Source: Akkermansia sp. N21116 (lineage in GTDB: Bacteria; Verrucomicrobiota; Verrucomicrobiia; Verrucomicrobiales; Akkermansiaceae). Taken from it: a stretch of 64,000 nt of DNA. Both the position numbers and the translations under genes were made by a program. The stretch covers positions 2,542,001 to 2,606,000 of the forward strand of contig NZ_CP139035.1 of the NCBI RefSeq assembly GCF_029854705.2, written 5' to 3'. Below the pieces are notes generated by a model. It worked only from the letters and a program-made list of their open reading frames with translations, searched no databases and had not been told where the DNA came from. Positions 35,570 through 44,664 of this stretch are shown one piece after another (the stretch's first letter is position 1; each line of letters begins with the position of its first letter).

Positions 35570-35589
35570 CCTTGCAAATTATCCGCGGT

Positions 35590-36831
35590 TCAACATGAAG
35601 CCTGAACCTTCTTCAGACGCACGAACCTTGGCAATGAGTTCTCCTTTTCCATCAAGGTTTCACCCTGAATCAGAGGAAGAACATAATCGATGAACGGTGC
35701 CTCCACCCCGTTACCTTCCGAATTGATCCACTCGCGCGGCACCAATTTTTCCACGTTAGCCACATCGCCCAGATCCACCAATTTGATACGGCAATGATAC
35801 ATACCATCCATCATCTCTCTCTCAAAGGCTATCATCTTGTCGGTATGTCCCAGCACAGCCATTTCGACGGCAGTCCTGCCAGCCATGTAAGCTTCTTCAA
35901 TATCAGTCTTCGAAGCAACATGAGAGGCGCACCTCTGGAGAAGGGAAAGCTCAATCCCACGTACTTTGAACCCCAATTCCCGTCTGACGATCTCCGCAAG
36001 CATGGCACTCAAGCCGCCCAACTGCGTATGCCCGAACACATCCGTACCACCCACGCCGGCGTCAGCAATGAAACGCCCAGAGGAATCATGGATCCCTTCC
36101 GAAACAGCCACCATACACTTTCCCTTGCGCCCGTAAACTTCAGAGACATCTGCCAGGAACCTGTCTAGATGGAAATCCACCTCGGGCAAATACACCAGAT
36201 CGGGGCCCGCTCCGGCATATGTTGCCAACGCTGCGGAACCGGCCAGCCAGCCGGCGTGCCTCCCCATGATTTCCACAATCGTCACACGCCCCTTGTCGTA
36301 CACTTGCAAATCCTGATGAATCTCCATGCAGGACGTCGCAATAAATTTAGCCGCAGATCCGAAGCCGGGACAGTGGTCCGTGCCGAATAAATCATTGTCA
36401 ATCGTCTTGGGAATACCGATCACTCGGCATTCGTACCCCGACTTCTGAAGAAACTTTGACACCTTGTTGCAGGTATCCATGGAATCATTTCCCCCATTGT
36501 AGAAGAAATACCGGACATCGTACTTGCGGAACACTTCTAACAGACGCTTATAATCCGTATCATCATCCAGGAAATGGCTCATCTTGTACCGGCAGGAACC
36601 CAGCGCGGACGCGGGCGTATACTTCATGTGCTCCAACTCCGAAGGATCCTCATAAGACATGTCGTACAGCCGTTCGTCAAGCACGCCCTCAATACCGTTG
36701 GCAGCCCCGAGCACCCGGGTAATCCGGTCATTGGCAAGGCCAGCCTGAATAACGCCCAGAGCACTGGCGTTGATAACAGCAGTGGGACCACCCGACTGTC
36801 CGATGATGCATGTGCCTTTCAATTCGTTCAT
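35590..36831 (-). CDS. pfp: 6-phosphofructokinase, pyrophosphate-dependent type
   Basis: The 413-residue enzyme makes fructose 1,6-bisphosphate in glycolysis. The first glycine loop is GQSGGPTAVINAS. The phosphoryl-donor site reads GGNDS at 113-117, with Asp116 where ATP enzymes have Gly. The catalytic segment is PKTIDND with Lys142, where ATP enzymes have PGTIDND. Both features point to pyrophosphate as donor. Further conserved parts are VEIMGRHAGWLAGSAAL and AVSEGI. It is a lone gene with its own terminator. Confidence 0.9.
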   Translation of the reverse strand: MNELKGTCIIGQSGGPTAVINASALGVIQAGLANDRITRVLGAANGIEGVLDERLYDMSYEDPSELEHMKYTPASALGSCRYKMSHFLDDDTDYKRLLEVFRKYDVRYFFYNGGNDSMDTCNKVSKFLQKSGYECRVIGIPKTIDNDLFGTDHCPGFGSAAKFIATSCMEIHQDLQVYDKGRVTIVEIMGRHAGWLAGSAALATYAGAGPDLVYLPEVDFHLDRFLADVSEVYGRKGKCMVAVSEGIHDSSGRFIADAGVGGTDVFGHTQLGGLSAMLAEIVRRELGFKVRGIELSLLQRCASHVASKTDIEEAYMAGRTAVEMAVLGHTDKMIAFEREMMDGMYHCRIKLVDLGDVANVEKLVPREWINSEGNGVEAPFIDYVLPLIQGETLMEKENSLPRFVRLKKVQASC

Positions 36832-37186
36832 GGAAATGTTGTATGGATTGGGAATAAGAAAACAAGGCCTACCCGTTATTACCTGATCGCTGCTGCTATT
36901 TCAATATTATTGTCCGCTCTTCCTTCAAGGAATCCCGCCGGCGATCATCGTTCTACTTTGTAAAGACCCTTTGAATTTTCATATCACCCGAAACAATTTG
37001 AACATAGGAACTTCCGGTACAGACGACATCTTCTCCCCACAAAACCAGGAGGTAAGCAATATTTCCTACCGGCAAGAGCATCCTCCCGGGCAACAGCGCA
37101 ACAGACAAAAATCTCCCCCGATTCCAAACCTGTCAAACAAAGGCAGATGAAATAACTGTCAGAAAAAAATAACAAATTCGTCTTCC
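36832..37186. other. Gene-free region upstream of the RAYT element
   Basis: About 355 nt between the divergent phosphofructokinase start and the left end of the transposase element. It should hold the pfp promoter. I see no gene and no convincing structured RNA. A partial repeat, GGTAAGCAATATTTCCTACC, at about 37052-37071 is imperfect. Confidence 0.4.
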
Positions 37187-38476
37187 ATTGGGGTCAGATC
37201 AAAAATCAAAAATAAAATCTTGAGTTTTCAACTGGCACCTCCATGATAGCCAGCATGAGCAGGCCGTTGAGAATCGAATATCCCGGAGCAGTTTATCATG
37301 TGCAATGCCAGGGGAACAGGAACAGTGATATCTTTCTGGACGACGAGGATAGAGAGCTGTTTCTGAAAACCTTTCGCGAAGCCTCAGAAAGATGCAACTG
37401 GACGGTTTATGCCTACGCCTTGATGAATAACCACTATCACATCCTATTCCGCACGGAGCAGGCCAACTTGGTCGACGGCATGAAATGGCTTCAGACAACC
37501 TATACGGTACGTTTTAATAAAAAGCACGGTTTCCAGGGACATGTTTTTGCCGGGCGATACAAATCCATGCTGGTCGAAGCGGACAATGCCCACTACTTCT
37601 CGACGATCATCGATTACATCCACCTGAATCCTGCACGATCCGGCTTGGTACGCCGCCAGACCTTCTTTTCCGGAAGTCGCTGGACCAGCCTGCACGAATG
37701 GCTGGCGGCACCGGAAAAACGCGCACCGTGGATCCATCCGGAACGCGGCCTGGGAGTCTTCGGCTGTACGGATACCTCCCAGGGACGGGAAAAATACCTG
37801 GATCATCTTCTAGGGAGGTACGAGGCGGAACTCATGGACGAGCGAGCCCTGCTCCCGGTCGGACACGTCGGCCCCGGTACCGTACAGCGAGGCTGGTGCT
37901 ATGGCTCCAGCACTTTCCGAAAACGTATCGTCGATGCTATGCACGGGTTGACCAAACGCCTCTCGGGAGCTCCCGGAAGCATGAGCGGGGAAATTGGAGA
38001 ACTCGTTGCCGAGCGTATCGTCGTTCGAGGGCTCCGCGCCTTCGGGTTGACGGAGGAAGAGCTCCTGACAACTCCCTATAGCCATTCCTCCAAACTCATC
38101 ATCGCCCTGGCTGTCCGCAAGTCAACCATGGTTCCCTATGCCTGGATTGCCAACCGGTTGCACATGGGACTCCCTCGGTCATTGGGCACTCTTTTGTTCC
38201 GAGCCAAGCAAATGGAGGAAAATGACCGCAAAATCCATGCATGGATTGAAAAAATCACTGAAGACTACTCCAGTCAATAACCCCCTCCCCTACTTCCTCC
38301 GGAACCTCTCTCCCCCATCAAGAACGCTCCCGAACATACCTATTTGTTCAAAAGCCTGTTTTCGCCCTGCTCCCTGTTCTCCATTCAGAGCCCAAAGTAT
38401 CCATACCAATCAATTTGGGGTCAGATGAAAAAATGAAACAAAAAAATATATTTTCTATTTTTGACCTGACCCCAAT
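37187..38476 (+). mobile_element. RAYT (IS200-like) element with inverted GGGGTCAG ends
   Basis: The transposase gene is framed by inverted copies of ATTGGGGTCAG. The left end reads ATTGGGGTCAGATCAAAAAT (37187-37206); the minus strand from 38476 reads ATTGGGGTCAGGTCAAAAAT, and the similarity continues a few bases further. The total is 1290 bp. A second plus-oriented GGGGTCAG at 38417-38424 pairs with the right end to form a REP-like hairpin. No target duplication can be named safely. Confidence 0.7.
37255..38280 (+). CDS. REP-associated tyrosine transposase (Y1 IS200-like family)
   Basis: The 341-residue protein begins with the family-typical MSRPLRIEYPGAVYHV. The HUH motif is His60-Tyr-His62 in LMNNHYHILF, and the catalytic Tyr is probably Tyr121 in DYIHLNPARSGLV. 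The C-terminal ~170 residues form an added domain with a DnaA/Chp-like helix region, as in longer RAYTs. Such enzymes nick and join single-stranded REP hairpins. A start at 37243 is also possible. The gene is intact and lies between two sets of GGGGTCAG repeats. Confidence 0.9.
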   Translation: MSRPLRIEYPGAVYHVQCQGNRNSDIFLDDEDRELFLKTFREASERCNWTVYAYALMNNHYHILFRTEQANLVDGMKWLQTTYTVRFNKKHGFQGHVFAGRYKSMLVEADNAHYFSTIIDYIHLNPARSGLVRRQTFFSGSRWTSLHEWLAAPEKRAPWIHPERGLGVFGCTDTSQGREKYLDHLLGRYEAELMDERALLPVGHVGPGTVQRGWCYGSSTFRKRIVDAMHGLTKRLSGAPGSMSGEIGELVAERIVVRGLRAFGLTEEELLTTPYSHSSKLIIALAVRKSTMVPYAWIANRLHMGLPRSLGTLLFRAKQMEENDRKIHAWIEKITEDYSSQ

Positions 38477-38477
38477 T
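38412..38477. repeat. REP-like palindrome at the right end of the RAYT element
   Basis: AATTTGGGGTCAG (38412-38424) faces CTGACCCCAATT (38466-38477). The arms pair over GGGGTCAG plus AATT, with one extra T. The 41-nt loop is almost purely A/T and holds an inner AAAATATATTTT palindrome. The rest of 38281-38588 holds no gene and should contain the gdhA promoter. Confidence 0.7.
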
Positions 38478-38588
38478 ACAAAATAGAATAAAATTTCTTG
38501 CTGAGTGAAACAAACTTGATAAAGAGTCGTCCCGCACCAGCGGTTCATCAAGTGACCGCTACAGAATCCACCATCCTTTATCAAATCC

Positions 38589-39944
38589 ATGGCCCAGACC
38601 TATTCTCAGCGCGTTTTGGAAAACGTCCGTGCGAAAAACTCGCACGAACCGGAATTCCTTCAGGCAGTACAGGAAGTCCTTAACACGATCGATCCCGTGC
38701 TCGCTTCATCTCCGAAATATGAAGCCAATGCGATTTTGGAACGCATTGTTGAACCGGAACGCACCATCCTTTTCCGCGTTCCGTGGATTGATGACAAGGG
38801 CAACGTCCAAGTCAACCGCGGTTATCGCGTCGAGTTCAACAGCGCCATTGGGCCGTACAAGGGAGGTCTCCGCTTCCACCCGAGTGTCAACCTGGGCATC
38901 CTGAAGTTCCTCGGTTTCGAACAGGTTTTCAAAAACTCCCTCACCACCCTTCCCATGGGCGGAGGCAAAGGCGGCTCCGACTTCGATCCAAAGGGCAAGA
39001 GTGATAACGAAGTCATGCGTTTCTGCCAAAGCTTCATGACCGAGCTCTCCCGCCACATCGGAGCCAACACGGATGTTCCCGCTGGTGACATCGGTGTCGG
39101 TGGTCGCGAAATCGGCTACATGTTCGGCCAGTACAAGCGCCTCCGCAACGAGTTCACAGGCGTATTGACCGGCAAGAGCCTGAACTGGGGCGGTTCCCTG
39201 ATTCGTCCGGAAGCTACGGGCTACGGCTGCGTGTACTTCGCCCAGAACATGCTTGCTACCCGCAACGACGACCTGCAGGGCAAGGTTTGCCTTGTGTCCG
39301 GTTCCGGAAATGTCGCCCAGTACACGGTTGAAAAGCTCAACCAACTCGGAGCCAAGCCCGTAACCATGTCCGACTCCAACGGCTTCATCTACGATCCCGA
39401 TGGCATCGACGCTGAAAAACTCGCCTGGGTCATGGACCTGAAGAACAACCGTCGCGGTCGTATCTCCGAATACGTGAAACAGTTCACGAAGGCTCAGTAC
39501 TTCGAAGGCCAGCGCCCCTGGAGCGTTCCCTGCGATTGCGCTTTCCCGTCCGCCACACAAAACGAAATCAATGGTGAAGAAGCCCGCACGCTCATCAAAA
39601 ACGGTTGCAAGCTCGTTGCCGAAGGAGCCAACATGCCGACCGACCTGGAAGGTATCAACACCTACCTCGCAGCCAAGATCCTGTACGGTCCGGCCAAGGC
39701 CGCCAACGCCGGCGGCGTTGCCACCTCCGGTCTGGAAATGTCCCAAAACAGCATGCGCCTCTCCTGGACGCGTGAAGAAGTAGACCACAAGCTCAACAGC
39801 ATCATGAAGAACATTCATGACAATGCGTTCAGCCACGCCAAGGAATTCGCTTCCGACCAGTCTTTCACCAACTACGTCATCGGCGCCAACATCGCCGGCT
39901 TCGTCAAGGTGGCCGACTCAATGATCGAACAAGGCGTTTGCTAA
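38589..39944 (+). CDS. gdhA: NADP-type glutamate dehydrogenase
   Basis: The 451-residue hexameric enzyme reductively aminates 2-oxoglutarate. Substrate-site segments are VNRGYRVEFNSAIGPYKGGLRFH, LPMGGGKGGSDFDPKGKS with the catalytic Lys, and DVPAGDIGVGGREIGYMFG. The Rossmann motif is VSGSGNVAQYTVEKL, followed by SDSNGF, which favours NADPH. Length and motifs match the ~450-residue class of bacterial GdhA. Ammonia assimilation is the likely role. A strong terminator follows. Confidence 0.97.
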   Translation: MAQTYSQRVLENVRAKNSHEPEFLQAVQEVLNTIDPVLASSPKYEANAILERIVEPERTILFRVPWIDDKGNVQVNRGYRVEFNSAIGPYKGGLRFHPSVNLGILKFLGFEQVFKNSLTTLPMGGGKGGSDFDPKGKSDNEVMRFCQSFMTELSRHIGANTDVPAGDIGVGGREIGYMFGQYKRLRNEFTGVLTGKSLNWGGSLIRPEATGYGCVYFAQNMLATRNDDLQGKVCLVSGSGNVAQYTVEKLNQLGAKPVTMSDSNGFIYDPDGIDAEKLAWVMDLKNNRRGRISEYVKQFTKAQYFEGQRPWSVPCDCAFPSATQNEINGEEARTLIKNGCKLVAEGANMPTDLEGINTYLAAKILYGPAKAANAGGVATSGLEMSQNSMRLSWTREEVDHKLNSIMKNIHDNAFSHAKEFASDQSFTNYVIGANIAGFVKVADSMIEQGVC

Positions 39945-39976
39945 GCGTCCGTTCCGGGTTACAATCTCACTCGAAG

Positions 39977-40009
39977 GCCGTCCTGCGTCGTATTGCAGGG
40001 CGGCTTTTT
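39977..40009 (+). terminator. Terminator after gdhA
   Basis: GCCGTCCTGC (39977-39986) pairs with GCAGGGCGGC (39995-40004) with one G-T pair; five T follow directly. Confidence 0.88.
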
Positions 40010-40013
40010 CCGT

Positions 40014-40496
40014 CTATGCGTTCACAACTCTTTCCTTGACGGAATACGTCTCGGTCGTCAGGCAGAATACTTCCACGGCAGACGCCTCCTTTTCACTGAA
40101 CGAACAAACCAGTCCGGCCTGATGGAGCATTAACAAAGCAAGTCCCTTCGCTTTCTCCTCGCCTTCCATGAAACGAACGTTCCCCCGCCCCATCACACAG
40201 GCATAACCGTAACCGTAATTGCATAGGGAAACGCCGGAAGGAGCTGGATCCAACTGATGGAAGCCATCCATCTCAAAAGACGCCCGGAGAGAAACTTTCA
40301 ACAAGTCAATCTTCCGTCCGTGTCGCGAGGAGTGGAAATACAAACGCAATGTTTCATCCTTCCATTCCACTCCGAAATTAAGCGGAACAATGTAAGCTTC
40401 ATTCTTATCGCACAAACCAAGGCGACAGACCTTGATCTGTCCGATGATTTCCCGTATCCGGATCGGATCCGTAACTTCCCTGTCCCGGCGTCTCAT
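40014..40496 (-). CDS. NimA-like pyridoxamine-5'-phosphate-oxidase-fold protein
   Basis: The 160-residue protein matches the flavin-binding split-barrel family: MRRRDREVTDPIRIREII at the N-terminus, CRLGLCDKNEAYIVPLNFGV in the first strands and LYFHSSRHGRKIDLL, the FMN-phosphate contact segment. Relatives bind FMN or heme; some (NimA) reduce nitroimidazoles. The C-terminal part has the usual strand-helix VEVFCLTTE ending. The ATG at 40496 was preferred over the open frame up to 40673. Confidence 0.82.
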   Translation of the reverse strand: MRRRDREVTDPIRIREIIGQIKVCRLGLCDKNEAYIVPLNFGVEWKDETLRLYFHSSRHGRKIDLLKVSLRASFEMDGFHQLDPAPSGVSLCNYGYGYACVMGRGNVRFMEGEEKAKGLALLMLHQAGLVCSFSEKEASAVEVFCLTTETYSVKERVVNA

Positions 40497-40650
40497 AGAG
40501 AGTAAGCGTATCAGAGCCGCTACCTCAGTCAATACTGTCCTGTCCCTAAAAGCGCACACATGTTTCCCTTCCATACCTTTGTTATCAATAATATTCCGAT
40601 GGTGTCGTTTCAACCCCATTGACCTGAGAGGAGAAAACATAACATACTCA

Positions 40651-41964
40651 ATGACAATGAATAAAAAAACCAAGTTACACTGTATCTTTCTGATAACACG
40701 CGGAGAAATAGTCGAAGGCAGTCAGGAACTCAACCGTCTCGGATACGATGTTGAAACCTACCCTACGACTCAGGACATCTCCTGCCTCCGGGATACCGTA
40801 GATACCGAACTATCCTCCATCTTCCCCTGGAAGTACGATTTGGATACCCCGTATGCACGTTCCCTCCGTAGCTCGTTCGTCCGCATGATTCTGGATCCGA
40901 GATTCGCAGACGACGATTTTATCATCTTCGGCGAGAGCGATGCTACACCCGTCACTGAAGCGGAAAAGCTCTATAACAGTCTCGCCTGGCATATGTCATG
41001 CTACCCGGAAACGGATATTTTCCGATTGTTCCACGACAAGCAGGTGACATGTCCGGCAGAACCGAGTAAACCGGAGGCCTACCAGTTCACACCGTTACCG
41101 CCAGGAACTCGCAGTAAACTTAACACCAGTGTCTGGGGAACCCATGCCCTCGTTATTCCCAGTGCTAAACGCCGGAAGATAGCCGACATTTTCCTGAACT
41201 ACCGCCTCCCTACCGACAATGCCCTGGAGGCAGCCTGCTACCGGAAGGAACTCATCATGAGAATAGCCGGACATAATCACTTTTACCAAAAGCCACGTAC
41301 TTTCCTATACGACAAGACAGTTTCCTACGCTTGCCGGGAACGTAAAATAGCACTGTGCCTTGCTATTACAAGGAAAGAACAGATCGAAAATCTGTATCGG
41401 CAAATCGAATCGTTCATGCATCAGTCCTACAGATCCTTCCATATCTTCGTTGCCGTCAGCGGTATCACGGAGGAGTATTTCCACAGGTACGTTATCCCCC
41501 ATGTTTTCCATGGGATAAACGAAGAGCTCCTGACATTACGTCTTTTCCCGGACAGCAACCAGGCAACCGCTTTTGCCAATACCGTTCGGAATATGGACAT
41601 TTCCGGATACGAGCTATTCGTCCGTCTCAATCCCTCCGAAAACTACCACATCGACATTCTGAGTTTTATCAACGCCTTCCATACCGGGATGCCTCAATTT
41701 TATTCGAGTTACTTCGAGCAAAGGCCCTCCCATCAAAGCATCACGTTTACTCTTCAGCCTCGTGCCATGGGCGCATTCATGGACTTTGAACGCAACCCGG
41801 AATCCATTCCCGGTCTAATTCCAGCCATCCCTCCGGAACAACAAAACCAGTATAAGAACACTCCCGAACTGCTTCTCGACAATATCACGAGCCGTCTTGG
41901 AAGAAGAAACATGACTTCTTATCTGGAAAAACTCTCGCAACAAATTGAATGCGTTCTCCCGTAA
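40651..41964 (+). CDS. Putative two-domain glycosyltransferase
   Basis: This 437-residue protein begins with KLHCIFLITRGEIVEGSQEL and carries DDFIIFGESDATP, which looks like the DxD-bearing strand of a GT25-type LPS glycosyltransferase. The second half (from ~residue 225) starts anew with KIALCLAITRKEQIENLYRQ and has the outline of a GT2-like domain (SYRSFHIFVAVSG, GYELFVRLNPSE). Motifs in both halves are weak, so the call is tentative. The ATG at 40651 follows GAGAGGAG at a rather long distance. It stands alone. Confidence 0.45.
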   Translation: MTMNKKTKLHCIFLITRGEIVEGSQELNRLGYDVETYPTTQDISCLRDTVDTELSSIFPWKYDLDTPYARSLRSSFVRMILDPRFADDDFIIFGESDATPVTEAEKLYNSLAWHMSCYPETDIFRLFHDKQVTCPAEPSKPEAYQFTPLPPGTRSKLNTSVWGTHALVIPSAKRRKIADIFLNYRLPTDNALEAACYRKELIMRIAGHNHFYQKPRTFLYDKTVSYACRERKIALCLAITRKEQIENLYRQIESFMHQSYRSFHIFVAVSGITEEYFHRYVIPHVFHGINEELLTLRLFPDSNQATAFANTVRNMDISGYELFVRLNPSENYHIDILSFINAFHTGMPQFYSSYFEQRPSHQSITFTLQPRAMGAFMDFERNPESIPGLIPAIPPEQQNQYKNTPELLLDNITSRLGRRNMTSYLEKLSQQIECVLP

Positions 41965-41993
41965 AAATTCTAAATAATCGAACAAAAAAACAA

Positions 41994-42012
41994 CTGTTCC
42001 AATCAGGAACAG
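41994..42012. promoter_or_regulatory. Short inverted repeat before the 458-residue protein
   Basis: CTGTTCC-AATCA-GGAACAG is a perfect 7-bp inverted repeat with a 5-nt centre, about 130 nt upstream of the next start codon. It could be an operator or a weak terminator (T-run only on the minus side, where no gene ends). Confidence 0.3.
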
Positions 42013-42139
42013 ATTGACAATCCAGATGGCATGTGCTGAATGATGATAAAACGACCTTCATTTTCCAGATTATCTTCAATTTTTCCACCATCTCCATTAC
42101 ATGATTCCGTCAGATTTCCTTTTTCCTGACCAGTCCACC

Positions 42140-43516
42140 ATGAAAAAAATCACTATCATCATCACTGGTACCCTCCTGACGACTCTCGGATTCTGGTTCT
42201 TCTGCCCGGAATACGGCTCCGGGTATTCCGAGGAACAACGCGAACTTTGGAATGAACGATTAAAGATTTTCCCTGCTATTTGCCAACCCAGATTGAATCC
42301 CGATCAACAGGGAGCGTTTACTTTGCAAACAAACGCCAATTTGTTTCAGATATTCTCAGGTCAAACTAGTGATCACATCAATGAATACATCAGGAATAAA
42401 ATCGACCATGATCATGTACTCAAACAACAACAGACCAATTTGCGTGACCGGTTAGCACCCGATTGTGATTTTGCAGTTCATCCTCCTTCCTCCCAGGGAG
42501 GAGGAGTTCCGACAGAAGGTCTTCCCCTCCCTACTCTCAAAAAACTAGCCGACGAAGGAAACTGGGAGGCCTGTTATTATTATCTTCTCCGTCAGGAGTC
42601 CGAGGTAGATTCAAACCGTGAAAAACACTTTATTCAAATGTCCAGGGAAGAACAGTCCCTTGTCATTTATTATCTTGCACTTGCTGCCCGAACGAATCAT
42701 GCAGCCTCTGTTTTTTTACTTCGCTATATTCAGGAAATAAACAAGATAATGTTTGAAAAAAATCGGCAACTCGCTCCTGCCCACAAACCTCCGGGGAAAA
42801 ATTTACTTTCTGAAATACTCTATCCATCTCTTGATTCCGTCGCAGGTTATGAAGACTTCCGTCAGCAACTGTTTCAAGGAGATATTTTAAGCTATATCAT
42901 GTTGGAATACCTGACACCCGGCAATATCCATGCCCCTGAAAAAGAACAACTCTGCCAAATACTCCTCCAGCAGGAAAAACAAGGCGATTCCCGAGCTCCA
43001 GGTAAACTTGCCAGGATTTTATTCGCCCAATTTCAACAGAAAAGTTTATATGCCCACATCAATGAGAAGGAAACCAGGAAGAGGCTGGATAGCCTGGTCT
43101 CACGGATTCCCCTGGTATCCAAATGCTCGTTGAAACATCAAGATATTGTGAAGAGCTATCTCGTCAAATGGGGGATCTTCACACCTAACGACTGCGCTGG
43201 ATGGAAGGACTATTGCGAAGCATCCCGCTTTGCCTACAAAAGCGCCCAACAAGGCGATCTCACGGCAATGTACCTCTGGCTGCGATTCGGACTCAATAGC
43301 CTCGACTCATTCACCCGGGAAGAATGGGAAAATATTTCCGTCTTTTCCCGTCGCCTCCTTGATGTCGGCTACATCCCCTTCCTGGAACTAATGAGTCAAC
43401 ACCGTTCACGAACCACGTCCAGGCTTCATAATGTATTGAATTCCTATTACAGCCGGAAATCCCTAGACGCACTCTACGCCAAATGTGCTGCAATTGCGCC
43501 CACCGGATGCCAATAA
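42140..43516 (+). CDS. Exported or membrane-anchored protein of unknown function
   Basis: The 458-residue protein has an N-terminal hydrophobic segment (ITIIITGTLLTTLGFWFF), then a helical soluble part. Several stretches look like degenerate Sel1/TPR helices (LKKLADEGNWEACYYYLLRQ and FAYKSAQQGDLTAMYLWLRF). No catalytic motif is visible. Sel1-like proteins often act as scaffolds, but I cannot assign a family with certainty. It is convergent with the phosphoesterase gene. The ATG at 42140 opens on MKK plus the hydrophobic segment. Confidence 0.55.
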   Translation: MKKITIIITGTLLTTLGFWFFCPEYGSGYSEEQRELWNERLKIFPAICQPRLNPDQQGAFTLQTNANLFQIFSGQTSDHINEYIRNKIDHDHVLKQQQTNLRDRLAPDCDFAVHPPSSQGGGVPTEGLPLPTLKKLADEGNWEACYYYLLRQESEVDSNREKHFIQMSREEQSLVIYYLALAARTNHAASVFLLRYIQEINKIMFEKNRQLAPAHKPPGKNLLSEILYPSLDSVAGYEDFRQQLFQGDILSYIMLEYLTPGNIHAPEKEQLCQILLQQEKQGDSRAPGKLARILFAQFQQKSLYAHINEKETRKRLDSLVSRIPLVSKCSLKHQDIVKSYLVKWGIFTPNDCAGWKDYCEASRFAYKSAQQGDLTAMYLWLRFGLNSLDSFTREEWENISVFSRRLLDVGYIPFLELMSQHRSRTTSRLHNVLNSYYSRKSLDALYAKCAAIAPTGCQ

Positions 43517-43539
43517 GAGAAGAAGGTATCAGGAATGCA

Positions 43540-43563
43540 GCAAGGAGGATTAATCCTTCTTGC
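43540..43563. terminator. Hairpin between convergent genes
   Basis: GCAAGGAGGAT and ATCCTTCTTGC form an 11-bp stem (one G-T pair) around two bases. It covers the last codons of the minus-strand phosphoesterase gene and lies 24 nt after the plus-strand gene. No T-run follows. Confidence 0.35.
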
Positions 43564-44476
43564 CCAGGGATGACAGGGGGATTACACGGGACTTGGCCCT
43601 TCCCTGGCCCTTGATGGAAATGGCTTCGGGCGTAACTTTCACCACGGCATAGGCAGTAGTCTTTTCTGTTTCGATCATCCCTTCCAGTGTTATACAGGAA
43701 ATCCCCCTGTACTCGCCATAAGCCCCAGCATGGTGATGGCCGCTGATCACGGCTTTGACGCATGGATAAGAGGAAAGGATGTTCAGGATCTCCTTGTCGT
43801 TCAATGCCGTCAACCCAATGGGGGGATAGAGGGGATGATGGGAAAACACAAGGACTTGTTCTCCTTTGTCCCGAGCTTCACGCAATTGGGTATCAAGCCA
43901 CTGCAATTGTTTGGAACTGACCCCTCCATTATATGTCTGCCCATTATTCCTCTTCTCCAAGGCAATGATCTTCTCCATCTGCTTGAGCTCAGCTTCCTTC
44001 CATGTACCACCGCAATTGGAATAAGAAGCTATCTCATTCGTATTCAACATAATCAGACGCCACCCATTCCGTAAAACCGAATAATATTCCCCGGGCATGC
44101 CCAACTGACGGTATAAAGTTTCATTATTCTTCAGTCCCTTGTAATCATGATTGCCCGTTATATGATACAAAGGTGCCCGAAGCTTGGCAAACCGTTCCAA
44201 AACAGGAGCCAGATCATTCTGACTCCGGTCCACAGAGTCCCCCAAGTTCACCGTAAAAGCAACCTCCGCCTCATTAAAGGCAGTAATACATTCCTCCAGC
44301 TTCGATAAAGAATTACGGTAAAACCGAGCCCGGTTGGCATCACAATCCCCATACTGGATATCGGCCACCAAACCGAAGCAAAATGAATTGCCTCCGTCTC
44401 CTCCACTAGCCCCCGAAGAAGCCAACCCCAATATACCCAGGCAACAGTAACACATTGTTTTTACAACTCCCATCAT
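43550..44476 (-). CDS. Exported ADPRM-like metallophosphoesterase
   Basis: This 308-residue calcineurin-fold enzyme has the metal-site motifs in order: FGLVADIQYGDCD (Asp and Gln instead of DxH), NLGDSVDRS, ITGNHDYKGL, VFSHHPLYPP and ISGHHHAGAY. The DxQ first motif and the RARFYRNSLSKLEE segment match Mn-dependent ADP-ribose/CDP-alcohol diphosphatases (ADPRM). An N-terminal hydrophobic segment with Cys residues (CYCCLGILGLASSGASGG) suggests export, possibly as a lipoprotein. It would then hydrolyse nucleotide diphosphate compounds in the periplasm. Confidence 0.83.
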   Translation of the reverse strand: MMGVVKTMCYCCLGILGLASSGASGGDGGNSFCFGLVADIQYGDCDANRARFYRNSLSKLEECITAFNEAEVAFTVNLGDSVDRSQNDLAPVLERFAKLRAPLYHITGNHDYKGLKNNETLYRQLGMPGEYYSVLRNGWRLIMLNTNEIASYSNCGGTWKEAELKQMEKIIALEKRNNGQTYNGGVSSKQLQWLDTQLREARDKGEQVLVFSHHPLYPPIGLTALNDKEILNILSSYPCVKAVISGHHHAGAYGEYRGISCITLEGMIETEKTTAYAVVKVTPEAISIKGQGRAKSRVIPLSSLGKKD

Positions 44477-44664
44477 CTCCTGATATCATGGGAAATTACG
44501 TTTCCTTGGCAAGGAGAAACAGACAGACTTATTCACATAATTAAATCAGGAGACCAATTTTTGTGAATATATAATAAGAGAAGCTCGTATCAAGCCGTCA
44601 CTCAGCTCCCCCCTTTTGCATACAGAAGTGAACATGGCTGGTTTCCGGATTGTCTCACAGGCAT

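Noticed and set aside
38706-39836. 376-residue open frame opposite gdhA
   Set aside because: It is a shadow of the well-supported glutamate dehydrogenase gene.
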